Origin: Methanolobus psychrophilus R15
GTDB lineage: Archaea > Halobacteriota > Methanosarcinia > Methanosarcinales > Methanosarcinaceae
Reading direction: 5' to 3'
NCBI GenBank assembly: GCA_000306725.1
Contig: CP003083.1
Coordinates: forward strand, 248,001 to 312,000
DNA length: 64,000 bases
How positions within the stretch are numbered: the stretch's first letter is position 1; each line of letters starts with the position of its first letter. Made by a program: the position numbers and the translations under genes. The notes under the pieces were generated by a model. It was not told the origin of the DNA. It saw only the letters and a program-made list of their open reading frames with translations, and ran no database searches. This document shows, one piece after another, positions 16,790 through 25,552 of the stretch.

Positions 16790-17977
16790 TCAGGCCTTAA
16801 GCTCCTTGGAGAGAAAGCCTGCTACCTTGGGAACAAATTTGAATGGTACAGCTACCGCACTGAGCTGGCTTACAGTGCCTGTAATTATCATGTCTATCTC
16901 CGGACAGTAGAATAACCATGCGCTGGAAACCCCTGTGTGTCCACGAAGCTCCGGGAAAGACTGGATGAGGGAGAACAGCGGAGGGGGTTTAAAGCGCATC
17001 ATCCCGAGACCATATTCAATAGGCCATCCGGGAGCAACGGGACTCAACTGGAAACCAAACATGTTCCAGTTACTTTGCATCAGCTTAACCGTGGCCGGAT
17101 CATCAATGATCTCTCCCCCGATAAGTGCCCTCATAAAAATTATAAGTTCATCTGCTGTGCTGATCAGATCCCGGGCAGATTCCAGGGCGTATGGGATGTC
17201 CAGGCTCTGGTCTTTATACCAGATAGTAGCGGCTGCCGGAAAGTTTTTGTAAGCTGATTTCGAGGGAAGATAGGTCTTTTCTAGATTGAGGGGGCTGTAA
17301 AACATCTCATCAAAAACTTCCTGAAGAGGCTTGCCGGTAACATTTTGAATTATTGCAATAAGCAACTGGAAGTTAGTGTCAGAATAACGTGACTTCCATT
17401 TTGTCGCATCCATTGGCTGGGGCTGGAAGAGAGGCCGGTTCACATTCCTGACAAGCTGCATGGTGTCTTCGATGGACCATGAGCGATCGCCATCTTCAAG
17501 AATGCCGTCCCACAGGCGTTTCTCGCCTTTTCGGTGGATCTCAAGATAGTCAGGAATGCCCGAGGAGTGGTTTAACAAATGCAAAAGGGTTATCTTATCA
17601 CTATGATCCACACCATCTTTTGTCCTGTTAAGTCCTGCTGTTAAACTTCGGGGCAAATATGATGTCATTCTCTCATAGATACTAAGGCGTCCCTGTTCAT
17701 GCAATTTGAGTACTGCTGATGCTATGTACAGTTTAGTGACACTGGCTATCCAGAAGGGAGTGCTTGTTCTCATGAGTGTCCCATCGGGATGTGCTATTCC
17801 TGTTGCGCCGGACCAGTGAAAGGACCCGTCCATACTCTCAACTGCCAGGACAGCATGATTGGCATATCTTACCCCGGCCATACTGTTCAGTATCTCCTGC
17901 ATTTTGTCTGCTATGCTTTCAGGAGCAGTATTCCTTTTGTGTGGTTCGTTACGGTCAGCTGTTCCCATATTACCCAC
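16790..17977 (-). CDS. Beta-lactamase-fold serine hydrolase (class C / PBP-like)
   Basis: This is a 395-residue serine hydrolase of the class C beta-lactamase and penicillin-binding-protein-like family. The catalytic SxxK is SVTK at 79-82. The tyrosine motif is YSDTN near the middle, and HTG near residue 345 replaces KTG. No signal peptide is seen, so it is probably cytoplasmic. Archaea lack murein, so a cell-wall role is excluded; members act as esterases or peptidases on various substrates. It is flanked by a gene-free stretch and the DUF2769 gene and appears to be a single transcription unit. Confidence 0.88.
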   Translation of the reverse strand: MGNMGTADRNEPHKRNTAPESIADKMQEILNSMAGVRYANHAVLAVESMDGSFHWSGATGIAHPDGTLMRTSTPFWIASVTKLYIASAVLKLHEQGRLSIYERMTSYLPRSLTAGLNRTKDGVDHSDKITLLHLLNHSSGIPDYLEIHRKGEKRLWDGILEDGDRSWSIEDTMQLVRNVNRPLFQPQPMDATKWKSRYSDTNFQLLIAIIQNVTGKPLQEVFDEMFYSPLNLEKTYLPSKSAYKNFPAAATIWYKDQSLDIPYALESARDLISTADELIIFMRALIGGEIIDDPATVKLMQSNWNMFGFQLSPVAPGWPIEYGLGMMRFKPPPLFSLIQSFPELRGHTGVSSAWLFYCPEIDMIITGTVSQLSAVAVPFKFVPKVAGFLSKELKA

Positions 17978-18093
17978 CTGAACACTATGAGCACATCATG
18001 TAAATCGTTAATTTCTTGCTTATCATTGAGGTTTAGATCCTCTGGGTCAGAATTTTTGAAAAAGAAAAGATGTTCGTTGTTTAGAACATCTGT

Positions 18094-18390
18094 TTACCTG
18101 CCACCCTCATCCAAACAGTAATACACCTTTGTGAGGTTGTTCTCTTTGTACACTGCGCATTCAGGACATACACATCCTTTATCATCTGTGATGCAGTTGC
18201 TTTTTCCAAAGGCACAGAACATTCCCTCTATGTGATCTGTTTTTGAAAGGTCCCCTTTGAATGCCCCTTTAAGGAGCTCCGCTGTATTGGATGGCATCGA
18301 TTTCACCTTGCAGGCAAAAGTATAGCTTGGACATTTCTTCAAACAGATGCATTTCATGAGATTCTCTTTGTTCTTTTCCACTCTTTCCAC
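18094..18390 (-). CDS. DUF2769 cysteine-rich small protein
   Basis: This is a 98-residue cysteine-rich protein of the DUF2769 kind common in methanogens. Cysteines occur as KCICLKKCPSYTFACK near the N terminus and FCAFGKSNC, then GCVCPECAVY, near the C terminus. The spacing suggests a metal-binding site, zinc or Fe-S. No membrane segment is seen. Function is unknown. An alternative start is the ATG at codon 12 (MKCIC). Confidence 0.75.
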   Translation of the reverse strand: MERVEKNKENLMKCICLKKCPSYTFACKVKSMPSNTAELLKGAFKGDLSKTDHIEGMFCAFGKSNCITDDKGCVCPECAVYKENNLTKVYYCLDEGGR

Positions 18391-18543
18391 TCAGATCACC
18401 TTCTTTTTGTCTTTACCCAAACGCTCTGAAAAACTATCTGTACGCACAAGTTGCATACCAATATAAATGAGATTATGGATGCTATTTAATTGTTTTTACT
18501 TGGTCATCGTTAAGAAGATTTCCTGCCTGAAAGCTATAGATGT

Positions 18544-19227
18544 TTGTGTCATGTCGAAGACATAGCCATTGTAAAATTGGGTGGCACTCCTTCACGTAAA
18601 GTGAAGGGATATTGGGGAGGAAACATTTATTGGCTAAGTTCTGGTGAAATTGCAAATTGTCGCATAACTTCTTCAAAAGAAACGATAACCGAAGAAGGAT
18701 TGCAAAACAGCAATGCGAAAGTTAATCCTCCTAAAACAGTGCTAATAGCAATGATTGGTGAAGGAAAGACGCGGGGCCAATCTGCCATTCTTGATACTCA
18801 TTCATGCACCAACCAGAATGTTGCAGCTATAGTATTTGATACTGAGTACGTGTCTCCTGAATATGTTTGGAGATGGGCTCTTGGTGAGTACGAAAATAAT
18901 AGAGCAGTTGGACGTGGAGGATCACAACCTGCACTCAATGGCCAAAAAGTTAGAGAACTGATTATTCCTCTCCCTCCCCTCCCCGAACAGCAGGAAATCG
19001 TCCGTCGGGTCGATGCGCTCTTTGCTTTTGCCGACTCCATTGAAGCCAAAGTTGCAGCAGCCAGGGAGAAGACTGAGAGGCTCAGGCAGTCCATTCTTGC
19101 AAAGGCATTCTCTGGGGAGCTGGTGCCGACCGAGGCGGAGATTGCTAGACAGGAGGACAGGGAATATGAGAGTGCGGGGGAGTTGCTGGAGAGGATTAGA
19201 AAGGAAGGTAAGGTTTCTGCAAAATGA
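18544..19227 (+). pseudogene. N-terminally truncated type I restriction specificity subunit (HsdS)
   Basis: This 227-residue frame encodes the second half of a type I restriction-modification specificity subunit. It starts inside a target recognition domain (IAIVKLGGTPSRKVKGYWGG) and continues through the typical LPEQQEIVRRVDALFAFADS coiled-coil and LRQSILAKAFSGELVPTEAE. A full HsdS has two such domains and about 400 residues, so the first half is missing. No hsdR or hsdM lies nearby, so it is an orphan remnant. TTG 18544 is only the first possible start. Another HsdS C-terminal relic lies at 21714. Confidence 0.8.
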
Positions 19228-19330
19228 GATTCATGGACTCCCAATATCAGAAATTGAGAATATTCATACCGATTGGTGCTGAAAATTTGTAGAGGGGCAG
19301 AAATGGAAAGACGATGCAAAGAAAAAAATG

Positions 19331-19999
19331 TCACCAATAAATGGTGTAATCCTTCACAATTCCTGGTTCCTCATAAGCTAAACGTGCAGTAAAAATTGGC
19401 TTTCGAATATATGGAGCACTTTTTTCTAAATTGACCGTAGAATCATAATTATTACCTGCATGATTATCAGGGGAGCCGGTACTATCAATGAATATTAACC
19501 CTCTATCTGTTGTGTTAAATACATTCAATGCATGCCCTATCTCCTCATCATAGAAGGTTACACTTACATAACCTGCTCTGATTCCTGCTTTTTCGGCATT
19601 GTTGTGTACTTTTGCTGCATATTCTGCACATACGAACGCATCAGGCTTGTAGATTATAGTATCTGTTCTATCATTCATAATAAATCGGATTAATTCATCG
19701 TATGTAGGGTCTTTTGCGGTGTGGTAATTATGCAAGTATATTTTCTGTCCAGCTCCTGTAACTGGCATTAATATTCTCTCATATTCTGTTTCACCGTCAT
19801 AATACAAATCATTTGGTGAATCGACTGAGCCTATAATAATACCAGTGAACAGTGATAGTAAAACAAGGCCAAAAACAATAGTATATGTGAAATAATTTGT
19901 ACTTGATGATGATGCTTTAATCCTAACACCGCAATGTGGACAGATTTCAGCCTCTTTGAACTTTAATTCGGTTCCACATATAGGACAATAGTTCGCCAT
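19331..19999 (-). CDS. Zinc-ribbon membrane protein with a transglutaminase-like Cys-His-Asp domain
   Basis: This is a 222-residue protein. Residues 4-24 form a zinc ribbon (CPICG ... CPHCG). One membrane segment follows (about residues 33-55), then an external domain. In that domain Cys in DAFVCAEYAAKVHN, His in EEIGHALNV and Asp in FIDSTGS are spaced like the triad of transglutaminase or papain-like proteins. A peptidase-like or ligand-binding role is an inference. ATG 19999 begins the zinc ribbon; the upstream 12 codons look non-coding. It lies 42 bases downstream of another zinc-ribbon gene with an almost identical N terminus. Confidence 0.65.
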   Translation of the reverse strand: MANYCPICGTELKFKEAEICPHCGVRIKASSSSTNYFTYTIVFGLVLLSLFTGIIIGSVDSPNDLYYDGETEYERILMPVTGAGQKIYLHNYHTAKDPTYDELIRFIMNDRTDTIIYKPDAFVCAEYAAKVHNNAEKAGIRAGYVSVTFYDEEIGHALNVFNTTDRGLIFIDSTGSPDNHAGNNYDSTVNLEKSAPYIRKPIFTARLAYEEPGIVKDYTIYW

Positions 20000-20041
20000 C
20001 AAGAACACCGTTTTAGTAAGTACGTAAATTGGCAATTGTCT

Positions 20042-20368
20042 TTAAGCTTCCTTAGCCTCATTGGAGGCATCAATCGCAAATGCTACTAGCATGAAAAAGG
20101 CAGCAATCCAGTACCATATATCAAAATATTGATCAGGAACGCTAAAAGTCCATATAAGACCAGGAATAAGACTAATTAATAGCAGTGAAGCAAAAACTTT
20201 TCTTGTTCCTACATATAAATATCCTACGCCCGGAATAATAAAATTCAATATTGCTGCCAGTAAAGGATTTTTTTTACTCGTTAACCTAATTCGAACTCCA
20301 CACTCTGGACAAATCTCTGCTTCTTTATATTTCAGTTCAGTTCCACATGTTGGGCAAAAGTTGGGCAT
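20042..20368 (-). CDS. Zinc-ribbon protein with TM2-like membrane hairpin
   Basis: This is a 108-residue protein with an N-terminal zinc ribbon (CPTCG ... CPECG, residues 5-24). Two to three membrane segments follow, including the TM2-like NFIIPGVGYLYVGTRKVFAS. The ribbon matches that of the next gene almost residue for residue (ELKYKEAEICPECGVRI against ELKFKEAEICPHCGVRI), so the pair arose by duplication or domain swapping. Function is unknown. It is probably the first gene of a two-gene unit. Confidence 0.65.
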   Translation of the reverse strand: MPNFCPTCGTELKYKEAEICPECGVRIRLTSKKNPLLAAILNFIIPGVGYLYVGTRKVFASLLLISLIPGLIWTFSVPDQYFDIWYWIAAFFMLVAFAIDASNEAKEA

Positions 20369-20604
20369 AGCAAATCACCACGATATATTCAACAGTAAAA
20401 GTATAGGGTATTAACACTATATAACTATATTTACTAATTTTGTGTTGAGTGAGAGATTTGATTAATTACACGCACTTTAAGCATGATTTCTTAAATCAGA
20501 TTTTTAAGTGATCAATTATACTTCTCACAAAAATAGAAAACTTTATATCAATAAATTTCAGAACGCCTGTAAGAAAGGAAATCGTAGAATCCCTACTTTT
20601 CAGT

Positions 20605-20808
20605 TTATGGTTTCCTCGCCCCACTCTTATACTTCTCGTACCTGCCACAAGCCGTCTTGTACGATCCCCACGAACAGGCGTTACCCATTTCGATATACCT
20701 GTAGATCTTCCGGGGCTCGATTTCGTGTACCTGACATACTTTCATGAACTGCCGGATGTCAAATGATGTAAGGGAATCTATGTCAGATATCTGGGAGGAA
20801 TGATCCAA
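20605..20808 (-). pseudogene. Remnant with C-terminal SYKTAC-x2-YEKYK block
   Basis: A 67-codon frame whose C-terminal part reads CSWGSYKTACGRYEKYKSGA. The same block, NSYKTACAKYEKYKRGSRK, ends another frame at 22520. The two copies indicate fragments of one gene family, although I cannot name it. The upstream part (QFMKVCQVHEIEPRKIYRYI) looks coding. It overlaps the end of the membrane protein gene at 20783 by 26 bases, and the start is uncertain. Nothing else is seen in 20369-20604. Confidence 0.4.
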
Positions 20809-21295
20809 TAATCACTATAATAATTGCTATTATTATAAATAAGGCCAAAGGTATGATTAACAATATTTCCCACCATCTAAAAGGTTTTAAAGGTAAATCT
20901 GGCTGTGATTTGTTCCAGTAAAAATTCATTACCCTAATAGGTTCTATAAACGCTAGAAAAGTAAACATGGAAATTAACCATAAAGGGTCAGGCAATCTCT
21001 GTAAAAATACAAGTACTACAAACAAAAGTGCAAGCAGGCTTGCGCTGTTTTCACCGAATTTTTTATCATATTCGATATCTTCTGCAAATTTAGAGACTTT
21101 AACAAACAAACTGTGGATAAAAAATAGACCAAAAATTGATCTCCAAAAAGGTCTTACTTTTAATTCATTTCGATTTTTGAAAAACTTCCACTGTTTATAC
21201 ATCCAGTATACTTCATAAATTCCAAACGTTATTACTGATAGAAAAATAAATTTCCAGATAGGAACTTGATTTGAATATTCTATATTTTTAGTCAT
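20783..21295 (-). CDS. DUF4234-like membrane protein
   Basis: This is a 170-residue membrane protein. It begins with a typical DUF4234-like stretch, FIFLSVITFGIYEVYWMYKQ, near residues 16-36. Three further hydrophobic segments follow, the last at the C terminus (about residues 142-165). ATG 21295 is preferred to the codon four earlier because it begins the conserved region. Function is unknown. Codon use is AT-rich like its neighbours, in line with a transferred region. Confidence 0.65.
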   Translation of the reverse strand: MTKNIEYSNQVPIWKFIFLSVITFGIYEVYWMYKQWKFFKNRNELKVRPFWRSIFGLFFIHSLFVKVSKFAEDIEYDKKFGENSASLLALLFVVLVFLQRLPDPLWLISMFTFLAFIEPIRVMNFYWNKSQPDLPLKPFRWWEILLIIPLALFIIIAIIIVIIGSFLPDI

Positions 21296-21545
21296 ATTGT
21301 AAATCACAGGTTTTTAACATATATATCTTTTTCTAATTGTTCCCCATTAATGCACAATAATGTGAAACATGTGGTGTATTAGCAAATTCTAATTACTAAA
21401 ATATGAATAACTTTAAAAAAAGGAGTCTAAAAAGAACTCTATCATGAAAGTTCTTCAAACTTTATTAAAGCAACTTTCTTTCTCGATATAAACAAAGAAT
21501 TTCGCGGCCCTGTATAAACCCCCCCACCTGCATCGCTAAGTGTTT

Positions 21546-21713
21546 TCAAATAGGCTGTCTTTCACATTGGACAATGCCATCCTCTGCGGCATCGATTCTG
21601 TCGGTATCCCATATCGCATTAATCGCAACTGAAACCACGCTCTTCTTCCAGAAGGACCGCCCAAACTCAATCCCGCAGGCACCAAGCGCATTGTAGCCAA
21701 AGTTGACTAGCTC
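21546..21713 (-). pseudogene. Unidentified protein fragment
   Basis: An open frame without its own start ends at TGA 21546-21548. It reads GYNALGACGIEFGRSFWKKS, then VVSVAINAIWDTDRIDAAED and a short tail. The codon use looks coding, but I do not recognise the family. It is head-to-head with the HsdS C-terminal fragment at 21714, which suggests broken-end joining in this region. The rest of 21308-21881 holds no other gene. Confidence 0.35.
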
Positions 21714-21812
21714 ATGGCTCTATGTGATGAACTTGAGATGAAGATAAAGCAATCAGAGCACGACTGCCAGAAATTGATGGAGGCTACGGTTAACAGCCTT
21801 CTCAGTGCATAA
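21714..21812 (+). pseudogene. C-terminal fragment of a second HsdS
   Basis: The 32 codons read MALCDELEMKIKQSEHDCQK then LMEATVNSLLSA and stop at TAA. This is the typical C-terminal helix of one class of type I specificity subunits (CDELE ... LMEAAVNSLL). It differs from the C terminus of the HsdS remnant at 18544, so it comes from a different system. Everything upstream is missing. Confidence 0.55.
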
Positions 21813-21881
21813 TAACTTGTAACATAATATTTAAATGAAAAGTGAAACAATATATATTAGCTTTTCACTCGGATCAAGATT

Positions 21882-22466
21882 ATGTTTTCAGATGTAGAGA
21901 TTAAATTAAAGAAAAGAAATACAATATTGTTTTCTCGTGATAGTCACTGCTTACAGGATTTGATAAAACTAATTCAACTGCAGAATCACCGAACCATTGT
22001 AATGTGGGCATTGGATTGTGCAAAAGTGCCTTTGGAACAGTTTGAAGCAAAGTATCCTGATGAATACAGACCAAGAACCTGTTTAGAACTTTGTGAGGAT
22101 TGGGCAAGGGGCAAAGTTAAAATGCCTATTGCAAAAAAAGCAATTTTAAATTCACATGCTGTGGCAAAAGAAATCAATGACAGAGAATATGGTGCTTTGT
22201 GTCACGCAATTGGTCATGCCGGAGCCACAGTGCATGTAGAAACACATGCTTTGGGTTTGTGCTTTTATGAATTGACAGCAATAGTCTTAAAATACGGAAA
22301 AGATAACTTCCACAAACCAGTCACGGAAAAGATAGATTATTATTATGACCGATTGATATATTGGAAAGAGAACACCGATAAACCTGGACTTAATTGGGCA
22401 GATTTTTTATTGGATGACACCAGACCCAACAAAGAAAAGTTATTGAGTGAAAAGAAAATAATCTGA
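21882..22466 (+). CDS. Imm5-like putative immunity protein
   Basis: This is a 194-residue protein resembling the putative immunity proteins of bacterial polymorphic toxin systems (Imm5-like). Marks are HRTIVMWALDCAKVPLEQFE followed by YPDEYRPRTCLELCEDWARG, then the Ala/His-rich repeat AGATVHVETHALG near residue 115. No toxin gene is seen next to it. Codon use is AT-rich. In an archaeon it may protect against toxins of neighbours, or it may have another role; the function is inferred from family resemblance only. Confidence 0.65.
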   Translation: MFSDVEIKLKKRNTILFSRDSHCLQDLIKLIQLQNHRTIVMWALDCAKVPLEQFEAKYPDEYRPRTCLELCEDWARGKVKMPIAKKAILNSHAVAKEINDREYGALCHAIGHAGATVHVETHALGLCFYELTAIVLKYGKDNFHKPVTEKIDYYYDRLIYWKENTDKPGLNWADFLLDDTRPNKEKLLSEKKII

Positions 22467-22519
22467 ATACTAATCTGATAATATATGTCTGCTGATGGTT
22501 TTTAGCTTTACAAAAATGT

Positions 22520-22600
22520 TCACTTCCTCGACCCGCGCTTGTACTTTTCGTACTTGGCACAGGCCGTCTTGTAAGAATTCCATCCCAAGTTTGACAGTTT
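22520..22600 (-). pseudogene. Second copy of the SYKTAC-x2-YEKYK block
   Basis: The frame reads KLSNLGWNSYKTACAKYEKY then KRGSRK and stops at TGA. It matches the C terminus of the remnant at 20605-20808 (GSYKTACGRYEKYKSGARK). No open frame precedes it. The copies flank the Imm5-like gene and the HsdS fragment. Apart from this and the hairpin at 22750, the stretch 22467-22834 shows nothing. Confidence 0.4.
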
Positions 22601-22749
22601 TCACTCCTTGATGAATGAGAACGTCTTCTTTATTAGCCAAATTTTTTCGTTTTTTGTCAGGAGAGACTGTCGGAAAATAAAGTCAAATAGTCATGACAAT
22701 TATGAAATCACTATCAATGACAACTTTAAAGGAAACTGGAATTGTAGAT

Positions 22750-22778
22750 AAAAGCCGCTATTCTTAACAGCGGCTTTT
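22750..22778. terminator. Perfect 10-bp hairpin AAAAGCCGCT/AGCGGCTTTT
   Basis: AAAAGCCGCT (22750-22759) and AGCGGCTTTT (22769-22778) form a perfect stem around a 9-base loop, followed by T-rich sequence in both directions. It lies downstream of the P-type ATPase gene (minus strand), about 56 bases after its stop. It is symmetrical enough to end transcription from either side. Confidence 0.55.
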
Positions 22779-22834
22779 CAAGAACTGTTTACATTCACCC
22801 CTATATATCAATTCTATTGAAGACAATACTCTCA

Positions 22835-25516
22835 TCAGTGCGCTGATTTCCTGTCTACTTCCTTTGTGTTACTCCTGATTGCAAACTTGATTCCCTCTAT
22901 TATGAGCAGAGTAAGGAATGCTGCTCCTACAGGCAGTATCCAGTCCATCAGACTCAGAGGTGTCAGTTCGAATACCGTCTGCAATATAGGAACATATACC
23001 ACAGACAGGATCAGCAGGAAAGTTATAAGCATTCCTATCAGCATCGATCGGTTGGAGAATAACTCCCTATTAATAGCAGACCCATCAAGAGATCTAAAGG
23101 CGGTGGGTACGAATAGCGCCATGCTAACTATTGTCACGAAAGTAAGGGTTCTTGCCTTCTGCAGGTCCGCAAAGGGGTCAGCCAGCAGGAATACCAGGAA
23201 GGAAACAATGCTCATAGTAAGCGCTGTGCTGATCACAAGGGTAAGATTCCTCCGTCCAAGGATTTCTTCTTTAGGGTCACGAGGTTTCCTGGACATTATA
23301 TTTTCTCTCACAGGTTCCATACCCAGGGAGATAGCGGGAACTACTTCGTTGAACATGTTAATGAAAAGGATCTGCAGTGCCAGTAGAGGTATGTAATCGA
23401 ATCCCAAAAGTGCTACTGATATCAGGATCAGCATAACCTCGGTGAAGTTGCGGGACACCAGATATGTGGTGAACTTCTCTATATTAGAGTAAATACCCCT
23501 GCCCATCTTCACAGCTTCAACGATAGTGGCGAAATTGTCATCCTGAAGTACCACTACGCTGGCTTCTCTTGCTACATCGGTGCCTTTGATACCCATCGCG
23601 ATGCCGATATCAGCTTTCCGCAGTGCCGGTGCATCGTTGACTCCATCTCCGGTCATCGCTACAACATGCCCTCTCTCCTGTAGTGATCTGATAATCCTAA
23701 GCTTCTGCTCGGGGCGTGCTCGTGCATATATACTCACTTTTTCCACTACGTCACCGAACTCTTTATCGCTAAGATCGTCAAGTTCTCTGCCTGTAATGGC
23801 ACCATCAGCCAAAATGCCCCTTATTTTTTCATCTGTAATCCCTTCAAGAGATACAGTACCATCAGATAGGCCAATCTCTCTGGCAACGGCTTTTGCAGTC
23901 TCCTGATTATCTCCTGTGATCATAACTACTTTAATACCTGCCTTATGGCAGGTTTCAATGGCTCTTTTTGCCTCTTCCCTGGGCGGGTCTATCAGAGCTG
24001 CAAGTCCCAGGAAAATCATATTGTTTTCCAATTCTTCACTAACACCGTGAATAGGCCTGTATGCCAAAGCTAGCACACGATAGGTTTCCTGCGCAAGTGT
24101 ATAGTTGATCTCAAATATCTCCTTGCGGTCTTGTCCTGTAAACTCCCTCACTCCTGAAGAACTATGAATGTACGTACACCTGTCAAGCACCATCTCAGGA
24201 GCGCCTTTTATAAAGACCATGTCCTTCTCCTGTGTACTGTGCACTGTACTCATCATCTTCCTTTCAGAAGTGAAGATTATTTCCTGCAACCGGGGCAGTT
24301 CTTCTTCAAGTTTACCTTTCCATATACCGGCTTTAGCTGCAGCCACCAGTAAAGCTATCTCCGTAGGATCTCCAATGCCTTTCCATTCTTTGTCCAATTC
24401 TTCCAGTGCAGCATTGTTGCATAGAGTAGCGGCCCTCAGCAAGAGTTCCAGTCCCTTCTCATTTACAAGATCAATAGACGAATTATTGGAAAGCAGCTCT
24501 CCAATGGGTTCATAGCCTTTTCCAGTTACATTAATCTCCCGACCAGATAGAATTATTTTTCTTACAGTCATCTCGTTACGGGTAAGGGTGCCGGTTTTGT
24601 CAGTACAGATGACAGTAGTAGAACCCAATGTCTCTACACCCAGCATCCGGCGTACAATAGCATTATGTTGTGCCATATGACGCATCCCGTTTGCAAGAGT
24701 TATGGTCATGGTAAGGGGTAGCCCTTCAGGCACTGCTGCCACAGCCAAAGCAATTGATATCAAAAGCATCTCTGATACTGGTGCACCGTTATATATTCCT
24801 GAAATTAAGGTCACCAGAGAGGCAATCAATGCTATAATAGCAAGTGTGCGTGTAAGCCTTGCAATCTTTTTCTGCAGAGGAGTGGCCTCTTCAGCCTGCT
24901 GTACCAATCCGGCTATCTTTCCAAGTTCTGTGTTCATGCCGGTAGCAATCACAAGTGCGCTGCATTTACCACGTACGATTTGAGTGCCGGCAAAGATAGT
25001 TTCATCTTTTTCCTTGTTCACGGGTGCACTCTCACCGGTCAGTGCTGCCTCTTCTATCTGCAAACCAATCATTTCAAAAACGAGAGCATCGGCTGGTATA
25101 ATATCTCCACTCTCCAGCACAAGGATATCTCCAGGAACAACATCATGTGAGGGTATTTCTTGCAATGTCCCTCCTCTGCGCACTCTTGTGAGAGATTGCA
25201 CAAATTTCTTAAGAGCTTCCATGGACTTTTCTGCCCTGTACTCCTGCAAGAATCCCATTACTATAACGAAAAGGATGATGCCGGTTATAGCCCAGAAATT
25301 TATCACTTCATCAGCCAGCAATGCTATGATAGCTGCTGCAGCCAATACCCAGATTATTACGTTAGCAAGTTGTCTTACCAGCACTTTAACAGGTGTGACC
25401 CTATTCTTTTCTTCAAGTTGGTTAAGACCGTAAGTTTCAAGCCTATTCGTAACTTCTTCTTTTGATAGCCCCTCGAGGGAACTATTATACTTTAAAAAAG
25501 CTTCTTCAGTTTTCAT
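22835..25516 (-). CDS. P-type (P2A-like) cation-transporting ATPase
   Basis: This is an 893-residue P-type ATPase, most like calcium pumps of the SERCA/PMR1 class. It has an N-terminal cation-ATPase domain, TGES at 160-163, the M4 motif PEGLP at 263-267, the phosphorylated Asp in DKTGT at 306-310, and the hinge TGDGVNDAPAL. Six C-terminal membrane segments follow. The Asn and Asp pattern in M6 (LFINMFNEVVPA) is not the standard calcium-site NLVTD, so the ion may differ (calcium, manganese or sodium/potassium-type). It lies 36 bases downstream of the CorC-like gene on the same strand, probably one operon for cation homeostasis. Confidence 0.92.
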   Translation of the reverse strand: MKTEEAFLKYNSSLEGLSKEEVTNRLETYGLNQLEEKNRVTPVKVLVRQLANVIIWVLAAAAIIALLADEVINFWAITGIILFVIVMGFLQEYRAEKSMEALKKFVQSLTRVRRGGTLQEIPSHDVVPGDILVLESGDIIPADALVFEMIGLQIEEAALTGESAPVNKEKDETIFAGTQIVRGKCSALVIATGMNTELGKIAGLVQQAEEATPLQKKIARLTRTLAIIALIASLVTLISGIYNGAPVSEMLLISIALAVAAVPEGLPLTMTITLANGMRHMAQHNAIVRRMLGVETLGSTTVICTDKTGTLTRNEMTVRKIILSGREINVTGKGYEPIGELLSNNSSIDLVNEKGLELLLRAATLCNNAALEELDKEWKGIGDPTEIALLVAAAKAGIWKGKLEEELPRLQEIIFTSERKMMSTVHSTQEKDMVFIKGAPEMVLDRCTYIHSSSGVREFTGQDRKEIFEINYTLAQETYRVLALAYRPIHGVSEELENNMIFLGLAALIDPPREEAKRAIETCHKAGIKVVMITGDNQETAKAVAREIGLSDGTVSLEGITDEKIRGILADGAITGRELDDLSDKEFGDVVEKVSIYARARPEQKLRIIRSLQERGHVVAMTGDGVNDAPALRKADIGIAMGIKGTDVAREASVVVLQDDNFATIVEAVKMGRGIYSNIEKFTTYLVSRNFTEVMLILISVALLGFDYIPLLALQILFINMFNEVVPAISLGMEPVRENIMSRKPRDPKEEILGRRNLTLVISTALTMSIVSFLVFLLADPFADLQKARTLTFVTIVSMALFVPTAFRSLDGSAINRELFSNRSMLIGMLITFLLILSVVYVPILQTVFELTPLSLMDWILPVGAAFLTLLIIEGIKFAIRSNTKEVDRKSAH

Positions 25517-25552
25517 AAATACTCTTTATTCTTCGCAAAGCATCACAAAAAT

